NCBI GenBank assembly: GCA_900073065.1
Contig: FJOG01000037.1
Location: forward strand, 442,849 to 506,848
Origin: Phialocephala subalpina
Taxonomy: Eukaryota; Ascomycota; Leotiomycetes; Helotiales; Mollisiaceae
Reading direction: 5' to 3'
Length of the DNA stretch: 64,000 bases
The notes below the pieces were generated by a model. The model made no database searches, was not told the DNA's origin, and saw only the letters and a program-made list of their open reading frames with translations. Within the stretch, counting starts at the first letter, position 1. Every line of letters begins with the position of its first letter. Below, one piece after another: positions 46,027-58,216 of the stretch. Both the position numbers and the translations under genes were made by a program.

Positions 46027-47726
46027 ATGGCTCAACCAAGAACAAATTCAACAGTAACCTACGACGTCCTAGTCGTTGGTGGCGGCAATGCAGGTTTCTG
46101 CTCAGCAATATCAGCTGCGCAGTCAGGAGCGAAACGCGTCCTGCTCATCGACAAATGCCCCCGTTCCTGGGCGGGAGGCAACAGCCATTTCACTGCCGGT
46201 GCATTTCGAACTGTTCATGCTGGTCTCTCAGATATCCTCCCGCTTGTCAACAATGTTGACTTCGAAACGGCTAGTCAAATCGATCTCGAATCTTACACAA
46301 AAGAAAATTTCCTGAACGATCTTTCACGCATGACGACCGGACGCTTTGAGCCAGAATTAGGTAAAGCACTTATTGAAGAATCACTCGACGCTGTGAAATG
46401 GCTGGCAAAGAATGGTGTTAGGTTCCAGCTTAGCTTCAATAGACAGGCGTATAAAATTGATGGAAGGTTCAAGTTTTGGGGAGGCATGTGCTTGAAGACT
46501 GAGGATGGTGGCAAAGGGTTGATTGTCGATCATCAACAAGCTGCAAAACGTGCTGGCGTCACCGTTTTCTACTCCACTGCCGCAAAAGGGATCATTCTTG
46601 ATCCGAAGACCGGTGCGTTCAAGTCATTACTTGCTGAAGATCAGAACGGGCGGTCCTTGATGATCAACGCTAAAGCTGTAATTCTCGCTGGTAAGTCTCA
46701 TTCCTCTTCATTTTGACGTTGAGGCCCTCTGACAAAGTGTATGTAGCTGGTGGCTTCGAGTCCAATCCAAGGATGCGCTCGCAGTATCTTGGTCCGGGCT
46801 GGGATCTCGCGCATGTCCGTGGTACACCGTACAACACCGGCGAATGCTTGGAGATGGCCATCAGGGACATCTCAGCCAAGCAAGCCGGACAATGGTCAGG
46901 CTGCCACTCTGTAGCTTGGGACGCAAATTCTCCTGCTAACAGTGGTGACCGCGAAATTTCAAATGAGTTCACAAAGTCAGGCTACCCGTTAGGGATCACT
47001 CTCAACACGCAAGGTGTAAGTAATCCCCCAATTTACGTTTTACAAGGTGCTGACGAAAGATAGGAACGTTTTTTCGATGAAGGAAGTGACATCAGAAATT
47101 ACACTTACGCGAAATTTGGGAGGGCCATCCTCGCCCAGCCCCAAAGCCTCGCATTCCAGATTTGGGACTCTCAAGGAATAGCCTGGCTCCGTGATGAGGA
47201 GTACAGGCCCGAAATCGTAGAGAGGATCAACGCGTCTACCATCGAAAAACTTGCTCAGACTCTTGCCAAGTCTCATGGTCTTTCCAGCCCGGACAACTTT
47301 GTGAGGACCGTGAAAGCATACAATGAGGCTGTGTACGCGCACAGGAAGGAGAACGCGGAGAGAGGATTAAAGTGGGATCCAGCTGTAAAGGATGGGCTAT
47401 CAACTCAATCTTCTCGCACACAGCTCAAGGTCCCCAAGAGCAACTGGGCATTGCCTCTCGATCAAGGACCATTCATGGCTGTGAAGGTTGGATGTGGTGT
47501 AACTTTTACATTTGGAGGCCTTGCGGTAGATCCGAAAACTTCTGGTGTTATCTCACTGAGTGGGAAGGCAGTCGCTGGTGTCTTCTGTGCCGGCGAGATG
47601 GTTGGAGGATTGTTCTATGATAACTATCCTGGCGGCAGTGGTTTGACTTCGGGTGCAGTCTTTGGTCGGAAGGCTGGTATCAATGCTGCTGCCGTTGCTG
47701 CAAGGGAAATTTCTTCCAAATTATGA
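46027..47726 (+). CDS. FAD-dependent fumarate reductase/tricarballylate dehydrogenase-like flavoprotein
   Basis: Exons 46027-46690, 46747-47015 and 47064-47726 total 1596 nt (531 residues). The N-terminal VLVVGGGNAGFCSAISAAQ is the FAD dinucleotide loop, followed by GGNSHFTAGAFR. The C-terminal FCAGEMVGGLFYDNYPGGSG and GAVFGRKAG are the FAD-binding blocks of the fumarate reductase/succinate dehydrogenase flavoprotein superfamily. The closest known type is tricarballylate dehydrogenase (TcuA-like); a 3-ketosteroid dehydrogenase-like relative is less likely. It would add or remove a double bond in an organic acid. The last gene of the proposed cluster. Confidence 0.85.
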
Positions 47727-48565
47727 GATACTTGAGACCGCAAGACCGGACATTGCGGCTGAGCTGCCTCTGCCAAGTCGTGGAACTGCATTAGCATCGT
47801 GTACTGTACATTGACGAGGATAGATAGAGGTTCAGGGGCTCGCTTAGATGTTGTTCAGACTTCTATGGAATTGTCATCAGTTGCAGTGTTTTGACTTCTA
47901 TCGCATTCTGACGACATTCATCTTGTATAAGTACTCGGGAGAAGAGGGACAATCCTTGCAACTCAATGAGATGAAGGAGTATCATATCACCTGACCATCG
48001 GCTGCTGAGACCGAAGTTCCCGACTCGTTTCAAGCAAATTGACACATCTCCACAAACATTCCATCCTAAACACACGATCCCATCATCCCATCTCGAGCTC
48101 TGTCGCTCCCATTCCGTCTCGGAAGGATTGAACTCTCTTCGAACAGATAAGATATACCGGCGCTAGTGCGCAACAATCCACGAATAGGGATGATTACCCC
48201 ACAATCGCTGTCACATCTAGATCTCCCGCCAGCCAAATCATACTTATGCACACCTTCATCCAAGCGGCCGTCAAACACTGGCTCCGGTATCTATTTAATT
48301 GAATATCATTTCATCCATCTTGGCATTATCCCATTTGCAGATTGGTGGGAACGGAGGAACGAATGTTCATGGAAAGTTGGGAGGATGGGCTTCGGGATAA
48401 ATATCTGCGAGCTCCCCGACATCCCCAGAAATTTTGCCTTTTGTCCATTTTGTTTTCGAATCTTGATATAAAGCCGGTCTTTTTGCTTTAGAGGTTGTTT
48501 CGACCTTGTTACCTTCGTTTCTGTGTTCTGTTGAACTGTTTCTACATTCTTTTCGGATACCAATT
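47727..48565. other. Intergenic
   Basis: 3' flank of the flavoprotein and promoter of the esterase. A pyrimidine-rich leader is seen near 48470-48560. No gene. Confidence 0.4.
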
Positions 48566-49407
48566 ATGAAGTCCTACGCTGTTCTTCCTGCATTGGCAGT
48601 TGCTGCACTTGCTGCTCCGACTGAAGATATTGAGAAGAGAGCTACACCTCATGTCTATCTCGCTGGTGACTCTACCATGGCTCTTGGAGGAGGTGGAACT
48701 GGAACTCAAGGTACGCCCTTGCTCCCAACCTCTTGACGAATTTAGGCTGACCAAATCCAGGCTGGGGCGTCTATCTCCCATACTCCCTCACAGGAGTCAC
48801 AGTCGTCAACGACGCCATCGCTGGCCGCTCCGCACGCTCCTACACAGACGAAGGTCGCTTTACAACCCTAATCAATACCGTCGTCTCCGGCGACTACGTG
48901 ATCATCGAATTCGGACACAATGATGGCGGATCCCTCACTCCCACCGACAACGGACGCTCCGACTGCGTCGGATCCGGCTCCGAAACTTGTACCACGGCTG
49001 CCGGTGTCGTTGTTCAGACATACGTCACGTACCTCACCAATGCGGCGAAATCCCTAATTGCGAAAGGAGCAAAAGTTATCATCAGTTCTCCGACTCCGGA
49101 TAATCCGTGTGAGACAGGGACTTGTTCTTATACTCCCAATCGGTTTACGGGGTACTGTAAGATTGTTGTTGCGAATGCGGGAACAGGAGCGAGTTTTGTC
49201 GATCATGGACAGTATGTTGCCAATGAATTTATCTCATTGGGTGCTACGGTTGTTGATTCGTACTATCCGATTGATCATACGCATACGAGTCCTATTGGAG
49301 CGAATGTTGTGGCTGCTGCGTTCATGAAGGGGTTGCTGTGCGCGAATGACAACTTGGCTGCCTATTCGAAGAATACGACTGCGAGTATTGCCGGGAGCTG
49401 TATATAG
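48566..49407 (+). CDS. Rhamnogalacturonan acetylesterase-like SGNH hydrolase (CE12 type)
   Basis: Exons 48566-48710 and 48761-49407 give 263 residues. Signal peptide MKSYAVLPALAVAALAAP with a KR site (DIEKRATP). Catalytic blocks: GDSTM (nucleophile Ser), GRSARSYTDEGRF, FGHNDGGS (block III) and DHTHTSPIG (catalytic Asp/His). The length and block order match fungal rhamnogalacturonan acetylesterases, which remove acetyl groups from pectin hairy regions. Secreted; it points to growth on plant cell wall. Confidence 0.93.
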
Positions 49408-49951
49408 GGGATGAGCAGAGGAGATAAGATCGTGTGTCTAGGAGATGTTTTACGTCCATTCGTGGCTGGGAAGAGAAGAGGGGAGATTTCATGTATATAT
49501 TTATGATCTTCGGTGGACGGTGTATATAGCTGGTGACAATGTACATAGCTGATTGCCGAGTTTTGTTCTGGAATAGAAGCTTTCATCCAGTTCATAATAT
49601 TCCTTAACTTTGGTCTCAACCCGAGCGGGTTCGCCTCCAGACCCGTCCGAGTCGTGTCGTGACGTGCAACAGAAAGTCTACCTACGACCCCATCCTATCC
49701 ACCATTTGGAGGTGTTCTTCAATCTGATAAGGGTGGTTGGTTGGTTCATTTGACCAAGCACATGATAATAATCTTAGGATTTTCAAGTGACAGCTTCGAT
49801 CCCATAGACAGGAATCGAATTAGTTCACTCGATTACGGCTGGCGTTGTTTCGCCCCACGAGCACCAATGTGCTACCCTGGTACACACCTTCTTCAGCTTC
49901 CAGTGCTTGAGACCCACAGACATTCCTGTCCCAATGTTAAGACTACCTCTC
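49408..49951. other. Intergenic between convergent genes
   Basis: 3' flanks of the esterase and of the RTA1 gene. No gene seen. Confidence 0.4.
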
Positions 49952-51066
49952 TCACTTGTTCCAGCTTGCAACAAGCCGATTGATCCTTCCCTGCCTCGGA
50001 GTTATGACGTCCACTTCCGTCTTCTCTTTGAAGTTAAAGAACGGAAACCTCGCATCATTCCACCTCTTCTGAAATGCAAATCCTGGATGCATCACAGTTA
50101 TACAAATGCAAGAAATGATGACCATACAAACATCCAAAACCATGAACTGAACTTGACTATTTGCCAACTTTCCTCCAAAGCCTTGACTGAGCTCAACTGA
50201 GTGGAACACAGTCCGGATGAAAGAGTTGGTGTGCCGAGAAAGAGTGCTGTGAGAATGGTAAGTTGAGATGAGCAGGACGGTGAGAATGGAAGGGAAAGTA
50301 CTTCGGATGAACCATTTGAATCTCTTGTTTCTGGTAAGATCTGCAAACTTTTGATTGTGTAGCTCCTTGTGGCTATGAACTCACCAGAGAAATTCGAGAC
50401 TGCCCACCGAGAAGGCGAACAGACTTGCAACCTGGAAGGAGAGGCCGGCAACAAGAATGTGCGTTCCGAGATTGAGCTGTCAGCAGTAGTGAGAATTTCT
50501 GTTCCACACAAACCACTGGGGGTAATGTTAAAGGGAAAATTGTGTCAAGTACCACTGACTTATTCGTAATGGTTGCTGAAGCCGCAATCCCACTTCCTAC
50601 AGTCTGAACCAGCAGCGCAACAAAATCGCACTCTATAAAGAAAACTGTATAACTCCTCGGCTTAATCCTACTAATCTCCTCCCCATACACAACTACAATC
50701 CTCCCCAACCAAAGATAAATTGCCGCAGCAATGAACACCAGACCAATCGTCAAACTTATCAAATACCACAAAAAAATAAGCTCTATTGGACGGATCCCAA
50801 TGTAGCATTATTCGAGCAACATATCCAGCAGACTCGGAAGATAGACCGAGAGGCATGCAGATGCTAAAAAGCCCAGTGTGGTGGTAGGGGTTGAGGACGA
50901 GGCGAGCAGCGCCGAGAAGGTCGATGATGACGAAGAAGAGGACGTTGCCGATCATGGAGGGTTGGTAGTGGACGAAGCCCCATTCTTGGATGTTGCAGGT
51001 TCCGAGGTGGCAAACGAAGCCGGGGACGTAGTCTGTAGGGAGACCTGTCGAACTGTTGGTCGCCAT
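49952..51066 (-). pseudogene. RTA1-like membrane protein with frameshift and splice-junction stop
   Basis: Parts of a seven-helix RTA1 protein are clear: HYQPSMIGNVLFFVIIDLLG, ESAGYVARIM, FIAAAIYLWLGRIVVVYGEE, VGSGIAASA, GTHILVAGLSFQVASLFAFS and the last helix VCMVIISCICITVMHPG. Exons are 51066-50553, 50476-50385 and 50330-49952. Two defects: a run of seven A on the plus strand (50770-50776) shifts the frame, where six would restore it, and the join of exons 2 and 3 makes TGA where TGG is expected. RTA1 proteins are fungal membrane proteins linked to lipid export and stress resistance. If both defects are real it is a pseudogene. Confidence 0.65.
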
Positions 51067-51949
51067 CTCGGAAGGTGCTGCTTTGCACTCTTGGATATGG
51101 ACGGAAAATGTGATGAGTTGGAGGCTGTCCTGATACTTATTGGTACTTTGCTATCTCAACTCCAGAGAAGCCACGATCTAGATTGTTACCTGTACGAAGG
51201 ACAATGAAGTACTGATTGGATGTTGGTATCGACATACATATCATTTGGTTGGCCGTCGTCTCCCAATTGAATCAGACGAGCGAGGGTACTTCCCGCTGGG
51301 CCGCTGAACCATTCAGAACATTTACTCACGACCTGTACACACTCAAAAACGTCCTAATTGAGAGGATATACTTTCGGGCGGGAAGTGCGAGTGAGACGTT
51401 GCAGATGTACGTGAGGTAATAAGCCCGTTTGGCTAAAGGCAACGCGAAGGATGATTGGATGGAACCAGAGAGCATAAACGAGAACAGTTAGAAGTCAAAC
51501 ATTTTTCAGAGGGAAGACTCCAGACTCAACACGAACGTCTTCCGAACTAATTGTACCCGATAGGGTGTTCATGGACCCTACCGGGCACTGCAATGTGCAA
51601 CAGAGACCGTCTCAATCTCTAGGAGGAGGAGGGTCACGTGACTTTGTTACATCTCTGCCTCCCCCGGACTCTGTCGAGCTGCTATACAAAAGACAAAGCT
51701 ATAATTTAGAGTGAAGATCTAAAATCGGAAGGTATTTTCAATCTTTTGGTTAAGAGATGGAAAGATATATAATCAATCTTATTTCCCCGCATTGTCATCC
51801 GACCATTGCATCATCATTTGCTTAGGAAGCAGAACATTCAATCATTCAAAACCACAAAGCTCCTCAGAGAAGCCATTCAAGATTGAGATACTTCTCATTT
51901 GACGTGTATGAAAGAGTTGGATCTTGGAAAATAGTGAACATATTTCAAA
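51067..51949. other. Divergent intergenic region
   Basis: Between the RTA1-like gene and the SDR. CCCCGCATTG near 51785 resembles the catabolic-cluster motif but lies outside it. No gene seen. Confidence 0.4.
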
Positions 51950-52836
51950 ATGCCGACAGCAGTTGTAACAGGAGCGAATAGCGGGATCGGCTGGAGGTTT
52001 GCCGAGAAACTCATTGAAGAGGTGAGGTTTCCATATTTCCTGCCAGTCATCGCTCAAGCGACCAAAAACCATCAATCATTCGAAAGATTCGACGCTCGAT
52101 ATCTCACAGCGATGGACTTCTCAAGATTTCGCGAAGTCTATGGTAGCACGTGACACACATTCTCTCCAATCTCCATGCTCCTCCTGTACTCTCAGCTAAC
52201 GCCTTGCAACAGGGATACACAGTCTACGCCTGCGACATCTCAACTTCCAACAAACTCCAAACTCTCAAAACACCACACAAACACACCCTCGATGTCACCT
52301 CTCCAATCAGTATCCAAAAATTCAGTCAGGAATTCGGCTCCCAACCCCTCAATCTGCTCCTCAACATCGCAGGCGTCATGTCTCCCAAAGAGGAAGACTC
52401 TCTAGAGAAGACCTCTTTGGAGGTGCTGGAAAAGACGTTCGCAGTAAATACTTTTGGTCCGTTGCTACTTACGCAGTCATTGTTGCCGAATCTGCTTCAA
52501 GCGAAGAGTCCAAGGATCGGGAACATGTCCTCCCGCATGGGTTCAATAGCCGACAACTCCTCCGGCGGCGCATACGCTTATCGAGCCTCAAAAGGAGCCC
52601 TAAACTCAATCTCCAAATCCATGGCAGTAGATCTAAAAGAGAAAGGAGTCGTGGTTGTTATTCTTCATCCGGGGATTGTGAAGACGGGAATTGATAAAAC
52701 TGGAGCGATTTGGAAGGCTGAGGGAGCGGTTGAGCCGGAGTTGGCGGTTAGTAAGTTGTGGGAGGTGTTGATGAGTAAGGGATTGGAGGATAGTGGGAGG
52801 TTCTGGCATAGGGATGGGTTTGAGTTGGAGTGGTGA
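51950..52836 (+). CDS. Classical short-chain dehydrogenase/reductase
   Basis: Exons 51950-52021 and 52213-52836 give 231 residues. The intron (191 nt) is longer than others here. Cofactor loop TGANSGIGW, then DVTSP for the adenine-ring Asp, NIAG for the NNAG motif, catalytic Ser in NMSSRMGS and YxxxK in YAYRASKG. A 3' PGIVKT motif matches the family PGxVxT. Length is near the usual 250. Substrate unknown. Confidence 0.9.
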
Positions 52837-53077
52837 GATGAGTGAATGAGGCGGGGTGAGGCGGGGCGGAGAGGAAAGGAATGGTGAACGGGAATGAAAG
52901 AGCAAGCGTGGCAGTTGTGAGTCATGAGAGAGGAAAATCGGCATGAGAAATGAATGAATGATGATGCGTTGTATTTCGTGACTCATTCCAGCTCGATCAT
53001 AGATCCAACATCAATGCCAAGACTGGTCGCCTACCTCCCATCCCACCTCTTTTCCATCTCATCCTCGCTTGCGGCAT

Positions 53078-54909
53078 TCAGGCGGCAACGCTCCCCAACC
53101 CCATGATGCTCCTAACTTCATCATCGATCAAAGGACCATTGTATTCTTTTCTCCCGCGCACCCAGTACCAAATGACGCTGAATATGATTACACCCCCAGT
53201 GACGAGTACGCTGTAATTCATCGTCGTAGCATCCACAGGCGTGACAGGGGGCCACACAGACCAGAAGATCACGAAGATCATGTAGAGACAGGCGTAGGCG
53301 TTGTTGATTATTCCCAAGATACCGGGGATGTGGAAGGGTCCCCATGCTAGCTGGATCTGGGCGACTTCCACTGCTAGGTCTGGTACTGTGTTGTTGGTGG
53401 TGGGGTCAGAGGAGGGTTTGGGTTTCTCGTCGTCGATTTTCTCGCCGGTCGTTTGGGAGGGATCTGGGAGGGCATCTGGAGTTGAAGGCGCGAGAGTTTT
53501 CTTGGACGCAACGTGCCCCTTGATCCGATGATAGAGGAGGAATGCCGAGGGAAGGAAGTAAGAGCCGTAGAAACCGGTAATGGTCAATGAGATGACATCG
53601 TTGAATGCGGTTGGTGAACCGATGTAGATTAGTGTCAACAAAGCAGAAAGCAGAGTGACAAGTCCAACGGCAATGACTGGAACTTGTGTCCTCTTTTCAA
53701 CTTTCATTATGTAATGTGAGAATGGCGTCCCTCGATCTCTGGCAAAGGACCAAGTCATTCTCGATGCGGTGGTTGTGATGCCGATAGCACAAGCCCAAGT
53801 AAGAGCGAGGACGACTGCTGCCATAGCGGTGGCGCCTGCGACGCTGCCTACGCTATCGTAGAATATTTGGATGAAAGGAAATCCAGTGTCGGTCCCAACG
53901 ACGGTGTCCAGGTCGCCGATGCAGAACAAGACTGTCAGCATCATGGCGAAGCCGAGGAGACCATTCAGGATCATGCTACCGCAAATAGCACGTGGGATGT
54001 TCACAGCAGCGTTCGAGACTGTCGAGATGTCAGCGCCACGTTTAGAGAAGGGTTGAGGTCACGTACTCTCTTCCGCCATATGAACGCTTGCATCAGCACC
54101 AACGAAGGTCGCGACATTGCCCAAGAATCCAACACAGTACGATAGTCCCTGAGTTGGCCATCCTCCTTCATTCAGACTCGTCGTGAATACGAAAGATCCA
54201 GAACTGTGAGGTGAGAACTTCCAGAGCACTGCCATGATGGCAATGAACCCTGCAATGTGGAAGACCAAGATGAAAGTCTCGAACTTGGGAAGCAAGCCAG
54301 GAATTAACACATTGATGAAAATTGCAACCGCCATGACAAGCCATGTAAGCAATGTCCCTTGATACTCCTTCGCTACATAATCCGGGTAATCCAGAGTGAT
54401 GAGACCCTGAATGATTGTTCCTGCAAAGATGGACTCAATTGCGACAGTTGCGATCCAGGCGAGCGAGGTCAGCCACCCAATGATGTAGCTTGAGAACTTC
54501 TTGTATCGTGTTGGGGCGAGCATATAGACCCAGTAATATTGACCGCCCGCGATGGGAGCCATTGATGCCAATTCAGAGATGACTGTGTACACTGACAAAG
54601 TGGAGAGCCATGCAATGAGAAAACCGTAGACGAGACCAGCAGGGCCGCCATTGTCGAGACCTTGTGAGAAGAGCGCAAGTACTGTTTCCCTTCACCAAAC
54701 AGTTAGTATCTTTCCTCTAGGACAGAACAGCCGCTTGAGAGCTCCTATTAGGATCGGGCATCGACGGACCACGTGATCAATTCACACATCGCAAAACCGA
54801 AGATTGACACAAGCCCGAAACGTCTCTTGAGTACCTGCTTCTTCCCAAGTAAGGCAAGAATGTTGCTGTCGGCATTTTGTGCATTGTTGCGTTCGGCTGG
54901 GACATCCAT
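53078..54909 (-). CDS. APC-family amino acid/GABA/choline-type permease
   Basis: Exons 54909-54770, 54689-54067 and 54018-53078 total 1704 nt (567 residues). Begins MDVPAERNN; KRRFGLVSIFGFAMCELITW starts helix 1. GGPAGLVYGFLIAW, SELASMAPIAGGQYYWV and VGADASVHMAEE are hallmark segments of the fungal GABA/choline permease subgroup. A hydrophilic insert with DDEKPKPSSDPTT lies between late helices. It should import an amino acid, GABA, choline or polyamine across the plasma membrane. A 241-bp gap separates its stop from that of the convergent SDR. Confidence 0.9.
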
Positions 54910-55849
54910 GATGGCGGAGTAGTGGGGAGTCAGCACTGCTGGCAGCACGATTGCATCTGAGGCACTGTTTATGAAGCGAACACGTTCGATTGATACATTC
55001 GGCTTGACTGTAGAGTGTACCGAGACTGTTGCGATACACGTTGAAGATATAAATCGCAAGAAACAGGAGGTTGGAAGCTGAAAATTTGAACAGGTGCAGA
55101 GATAAGCACGATAAGCTAAATGCATGGCCAAAAACCCGTCACTCGGCTTCGGTCCGCACTAAGGTCACGCGATGCTGATCCTCGGCCGCGAGGGAAGAGA
55201 AACGAGGAGAGCATGATTGGACCTCGAAGAAAGGGGTTTTCGAGAACAGCAGGCACAGATGAAGATATAAAAGCCTCTCAGACGGTCGGGAGCAAGACGA
55301 GAATCGCCAAGGAATGCCATGAAAAGGCTGTTTAGGATGAAGAGAAGAAGCTTTTGAAAAGGGGCAAGAATGACCGGGGGTCTCTCGCTTAGTAGCTCTG
55401 CGCTAGCGGCCGACTCCATCAATGTTGACTTTGACATTTTGACGTTGGCTTCCTTCACGCGCCGCATCGAAAGCACCTTCGATGCTGACTGTATTTTATT
55501 GTCCATTCCGAAAATGATGCACCGCGAGATCAGGGAGAATGCTCTAACGGAGAATTGCTACATTTGTGGAGATATATCTCGCATTGCTTTTAGAATTGTT
55601 TACGTTGCATGCACGACGCGTTGAAGCTCCAATCACCTGTCGACCCTCGATGCACACGGAGTACAACACGGCGGCCTTTGAGCTTCGATGATAGGTGGGA
55701 GATACGTTTGCGCGCGCCTTGCATTCACAGAAAACCAGGTGGCTTCAAGTGGCTTGAAAGGTTAACAGCAAGCAGCACAAAAACGTCTCAATTCACGAAC
55801 TCAGTGTAACGACACTCCGATGCAGTAACAATTTAATTCCCATCACATC
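54910..55849. other. Divergent intergenic region
   Basis: Promoters of the permease and the HET gene. No gene seen. Confidence 0.4.
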
Positions 55850-57586
55850 ATGTCGAATCCTTACTCGGGTAACAAGCTTCCCGAACGGCATATACGTCTT
55901 CTCGATCTACACCCTGGAGAAATCGGCACTCCATTTCGAGGAACCCTCCGCCATGCTTGCCTAGATTCCGCAGAGTTCTACGAAGCTCTTTCCTACACTT
56001 GGGGTGCACCCATTACATCTTCTTACTTGCGCTGCGGCAGTGGCTCTGTACCCCTCACATTGAACCTCACACAGGCTTTGGCACGTCTGCGAAGAACAGA
56101 CAGGACCCGGACTTTGTGGATTGATCAGATCTGCATCAACCAGGATAATAATGCCGAGCGAGGCCAGCAAGTCAGTCTTATGGGCGATATCTATCGAGGC
56201 GCCGCGATTGTCAATATCTGGCTGGGTGAGGAAGACGAAGAAACAACTGAGGCCATGGTCTATCTACCACACCTCCTGCAGGCATTCTCGAATCCAGACG
56301 AAAGAGATGATGTTGGTGACGAGGTTCCGCATGTGATGCAGGTTCTGAGCATATTGACTGTGAGGTCACCAGGGTGGATTGGCCTTCGAAACATTTTTGA
56401 ACGTCCATATTTCCGCAGGATGTGGATTGTCCAGGAAGTGGCCTTGGGAAAAACATCCGCGGTGCAATTGGGGTCTCATACTATTGCTTGGGATGATCTG
56501 GCGAAAGCGGCCTTATGTTTAGAAGGAGATGGTGGACATCAGGTTGACGCACATCGTGTTGTGAGGATGATAAAATTGTTGAGAAGACAAACTGTTCTCG
56601 ACCAACCGGGTCGTCGGCCATTGATCCGTCTTCTTCATCAGTCTTTCAACCTCCTCTGTACCAATCCAAGAGATAAGATATATGGGGTTCTAGGCCTTGC
56701 TACGGACATACGCCCTGGCGAGCTTCTTCCCGATTATTCTCTCTCGTGTCAAGAAGTATACCACGCAGCTACCATTTTCTGCGTCAACAAATACAAATCT
56801 TTGGAGGTGCTCTGCCAGGTTCGACATCCGAAGTCGCTCCCGGCATTACCTTCATGGGTTCCAGACTGGACAGTCATCTCCTCACTCGGGCAGAGTTTAG
56901 GCTTCAACCTTTCAGAGAATTACTCAGCATCTGGGAAGAAAGTATCTGCACCTCAGTTCCATCTTTCGGATGATAAGCACACGCTTTACTCGAACGGTAA
57001 GTTTGTTGATAACATTCAGCAAGTGGGGACAGTGATGCCGAGCGAGCAAGATCTCATAGTGAACGTATACGAGCGGTACGAAGTTCTTCTGGAATGGGAA
57101 CAATACGCTCGCACGTTTTCCCCGTATGCCACTGGCGAATCTTACCCCACCACTTTCTGGAGGCTCCTTCTCGCTGACGGCGGGACTCGTTGGAAGGATT
57201 CGGATCGTACTCGACAACAGTTCTACGAGTCACACCAGAATTTGGTGGAACGCAACAGAGATCTGGCAAACAAAGATTGGGAGCCGGTCGCAGAGATGAG
57301 TATCGTCAATACGAGGAGCTTGGAGTTTGACAAGTTGATGGAGGCTGCTTGTTATGGGAGGAGAATCGCGATCACGGAGCAAGGCTTTCTGGGGTTAGTA
57401 CCCGCCGATGCTCAGGCCAGAGATGAGATTTGTATTCTTGAGAGTGTGAAAGTGCCGCTTGTACTTCGACGAGTTCCGCTATCAGGGGATCATCATTTGA
57501 TTGGAGAATCCTACCTTCAAGGATGGATGGATGGGTCTTGGTTTGAGAGCTCACCAAATCCGAACATGCAGTTTTCTTTGATCTGA
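55850..57586 (+). CDS. HET-domain (heterokaryon incompatibility) protein
   Basis: Intronless ORF of 578 residues, ATG 55850. The HET domain occupies roughly residues 40-200: YEALSYTWGAP, LWIDQICINQDNNAERGQQV and MGDIYRGAAIVNIWLGEEDE are its three core blocks, then YFRRMWIVQEVALGK. After it come TNPRDKIYGVLGLATD and LPSWVPDW, usual for the group, and a C-terminal region with no named domain. HET proteins trigger cell death on non-self fusion or related responses. The frame is intact, so the gene is probably functional. Confidence 0.95.
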   Translation: MSNPYSGNKLPERHIRLLDLHPGEIGTPFRGTLRHACLDSAEFYEALSYTWGAPITSSYLRCGSGSVPLTLNLTQALARLRRTDRTRTLWIDQICINQDNNAERGQQVSLMGDIYRGAAIVNIWLGEEDEETTEAMVYLPHLLQAFSNPDERDDVGDEVPHVMQVLSILTVRSPGWIGLRNIFERPYFRRMWIVQEVALGKTSAVQLGSHTIAWDDLAKAALCLEGDGGHQVDAHRVVRMIKLLRRQTVLDQPGRRPLIRLLHQSFNLLCTNPRDKIYGVLGLATDIRPGELLPDYSLSCQEVYHAATIFCVNKYKSLEVLCQVRHPKSLPALPSWVPDWTVISSLGQSLGFNLSENYSASGKKVSAPQFHLSDDKHTLYSNGKFVDNIQQVGTVMPSEQDLIVNVYERYEVLLEWEQYARTFSPYATGESYPTTFWRLLLADGGTRWKDSDRTRQQFYESHQNLVERNRDLANKDWEPVAEMSIVNTRSLEFDKLMEAACYGRRIAITEQGFLGLVPADAQARDEICILESVKVPLVLRRVPLSGDHHLIGESYLQGWMDGSWFESSPNPNMQFSLI

Positions 57587-58216
57587 AGTTATCCCACTCT
57601 GTATCATTGCATTGGCCGAATAGCGCGAGGATATCATCCAACAAATGCACATATCAGGAACACCAAATCTCCGCTCTGCTCTGCTGCCCGCTGTATCTCA
57701 GGCAAGCTCGGCACGTGCTTCTGCAAGTGCAGCGCAACGAGTACAAGAATAGTGGCTGTTCCTGCAACAATGATGCATTTTTATGCCTAAGTACCATCCA
57801 ACCATTCAAGTGTAGCCGGTCATTTCCTTGGGACAAAACCCGCCGAGAAACTCGTAAACATGTGACCATGTCATGTGATCAATGGTGCAGGCAGCGACAG
57901 CCTTGCCCAGGCGCTACCCCCGGACCGGAAAGTTTCCCCGGAGGGTGAGGCGACATCCCCCACGAATCCTGCGTTTGATATCTCCAGCAACCAACAGAAT
58001 TATGAAAGAGTCACATCCAAGCCGAGTAGTCTAGGCAGACTCGGGAGCCTACATGTTACTGCGCCGCTATCCACCAATGACTCCAATCCTGCAGGCAACC
58101 ACGACTCCACTTTCGTCCAGGAAAGGATACTTAAACCTGGTATTTGAGCCAGGCTTTCTGTAGGACTTTGCTTAAACGACGCCTCAATAGCGCTTGTCTC
58201 AAACCAACTAGCCACC
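57587..58216. other. Intergenic
   Basis: Promoter of the AAA ATPase. No gene seen. The start ATG is in a strong context, GCCACCATG. Confidence 0.4.
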
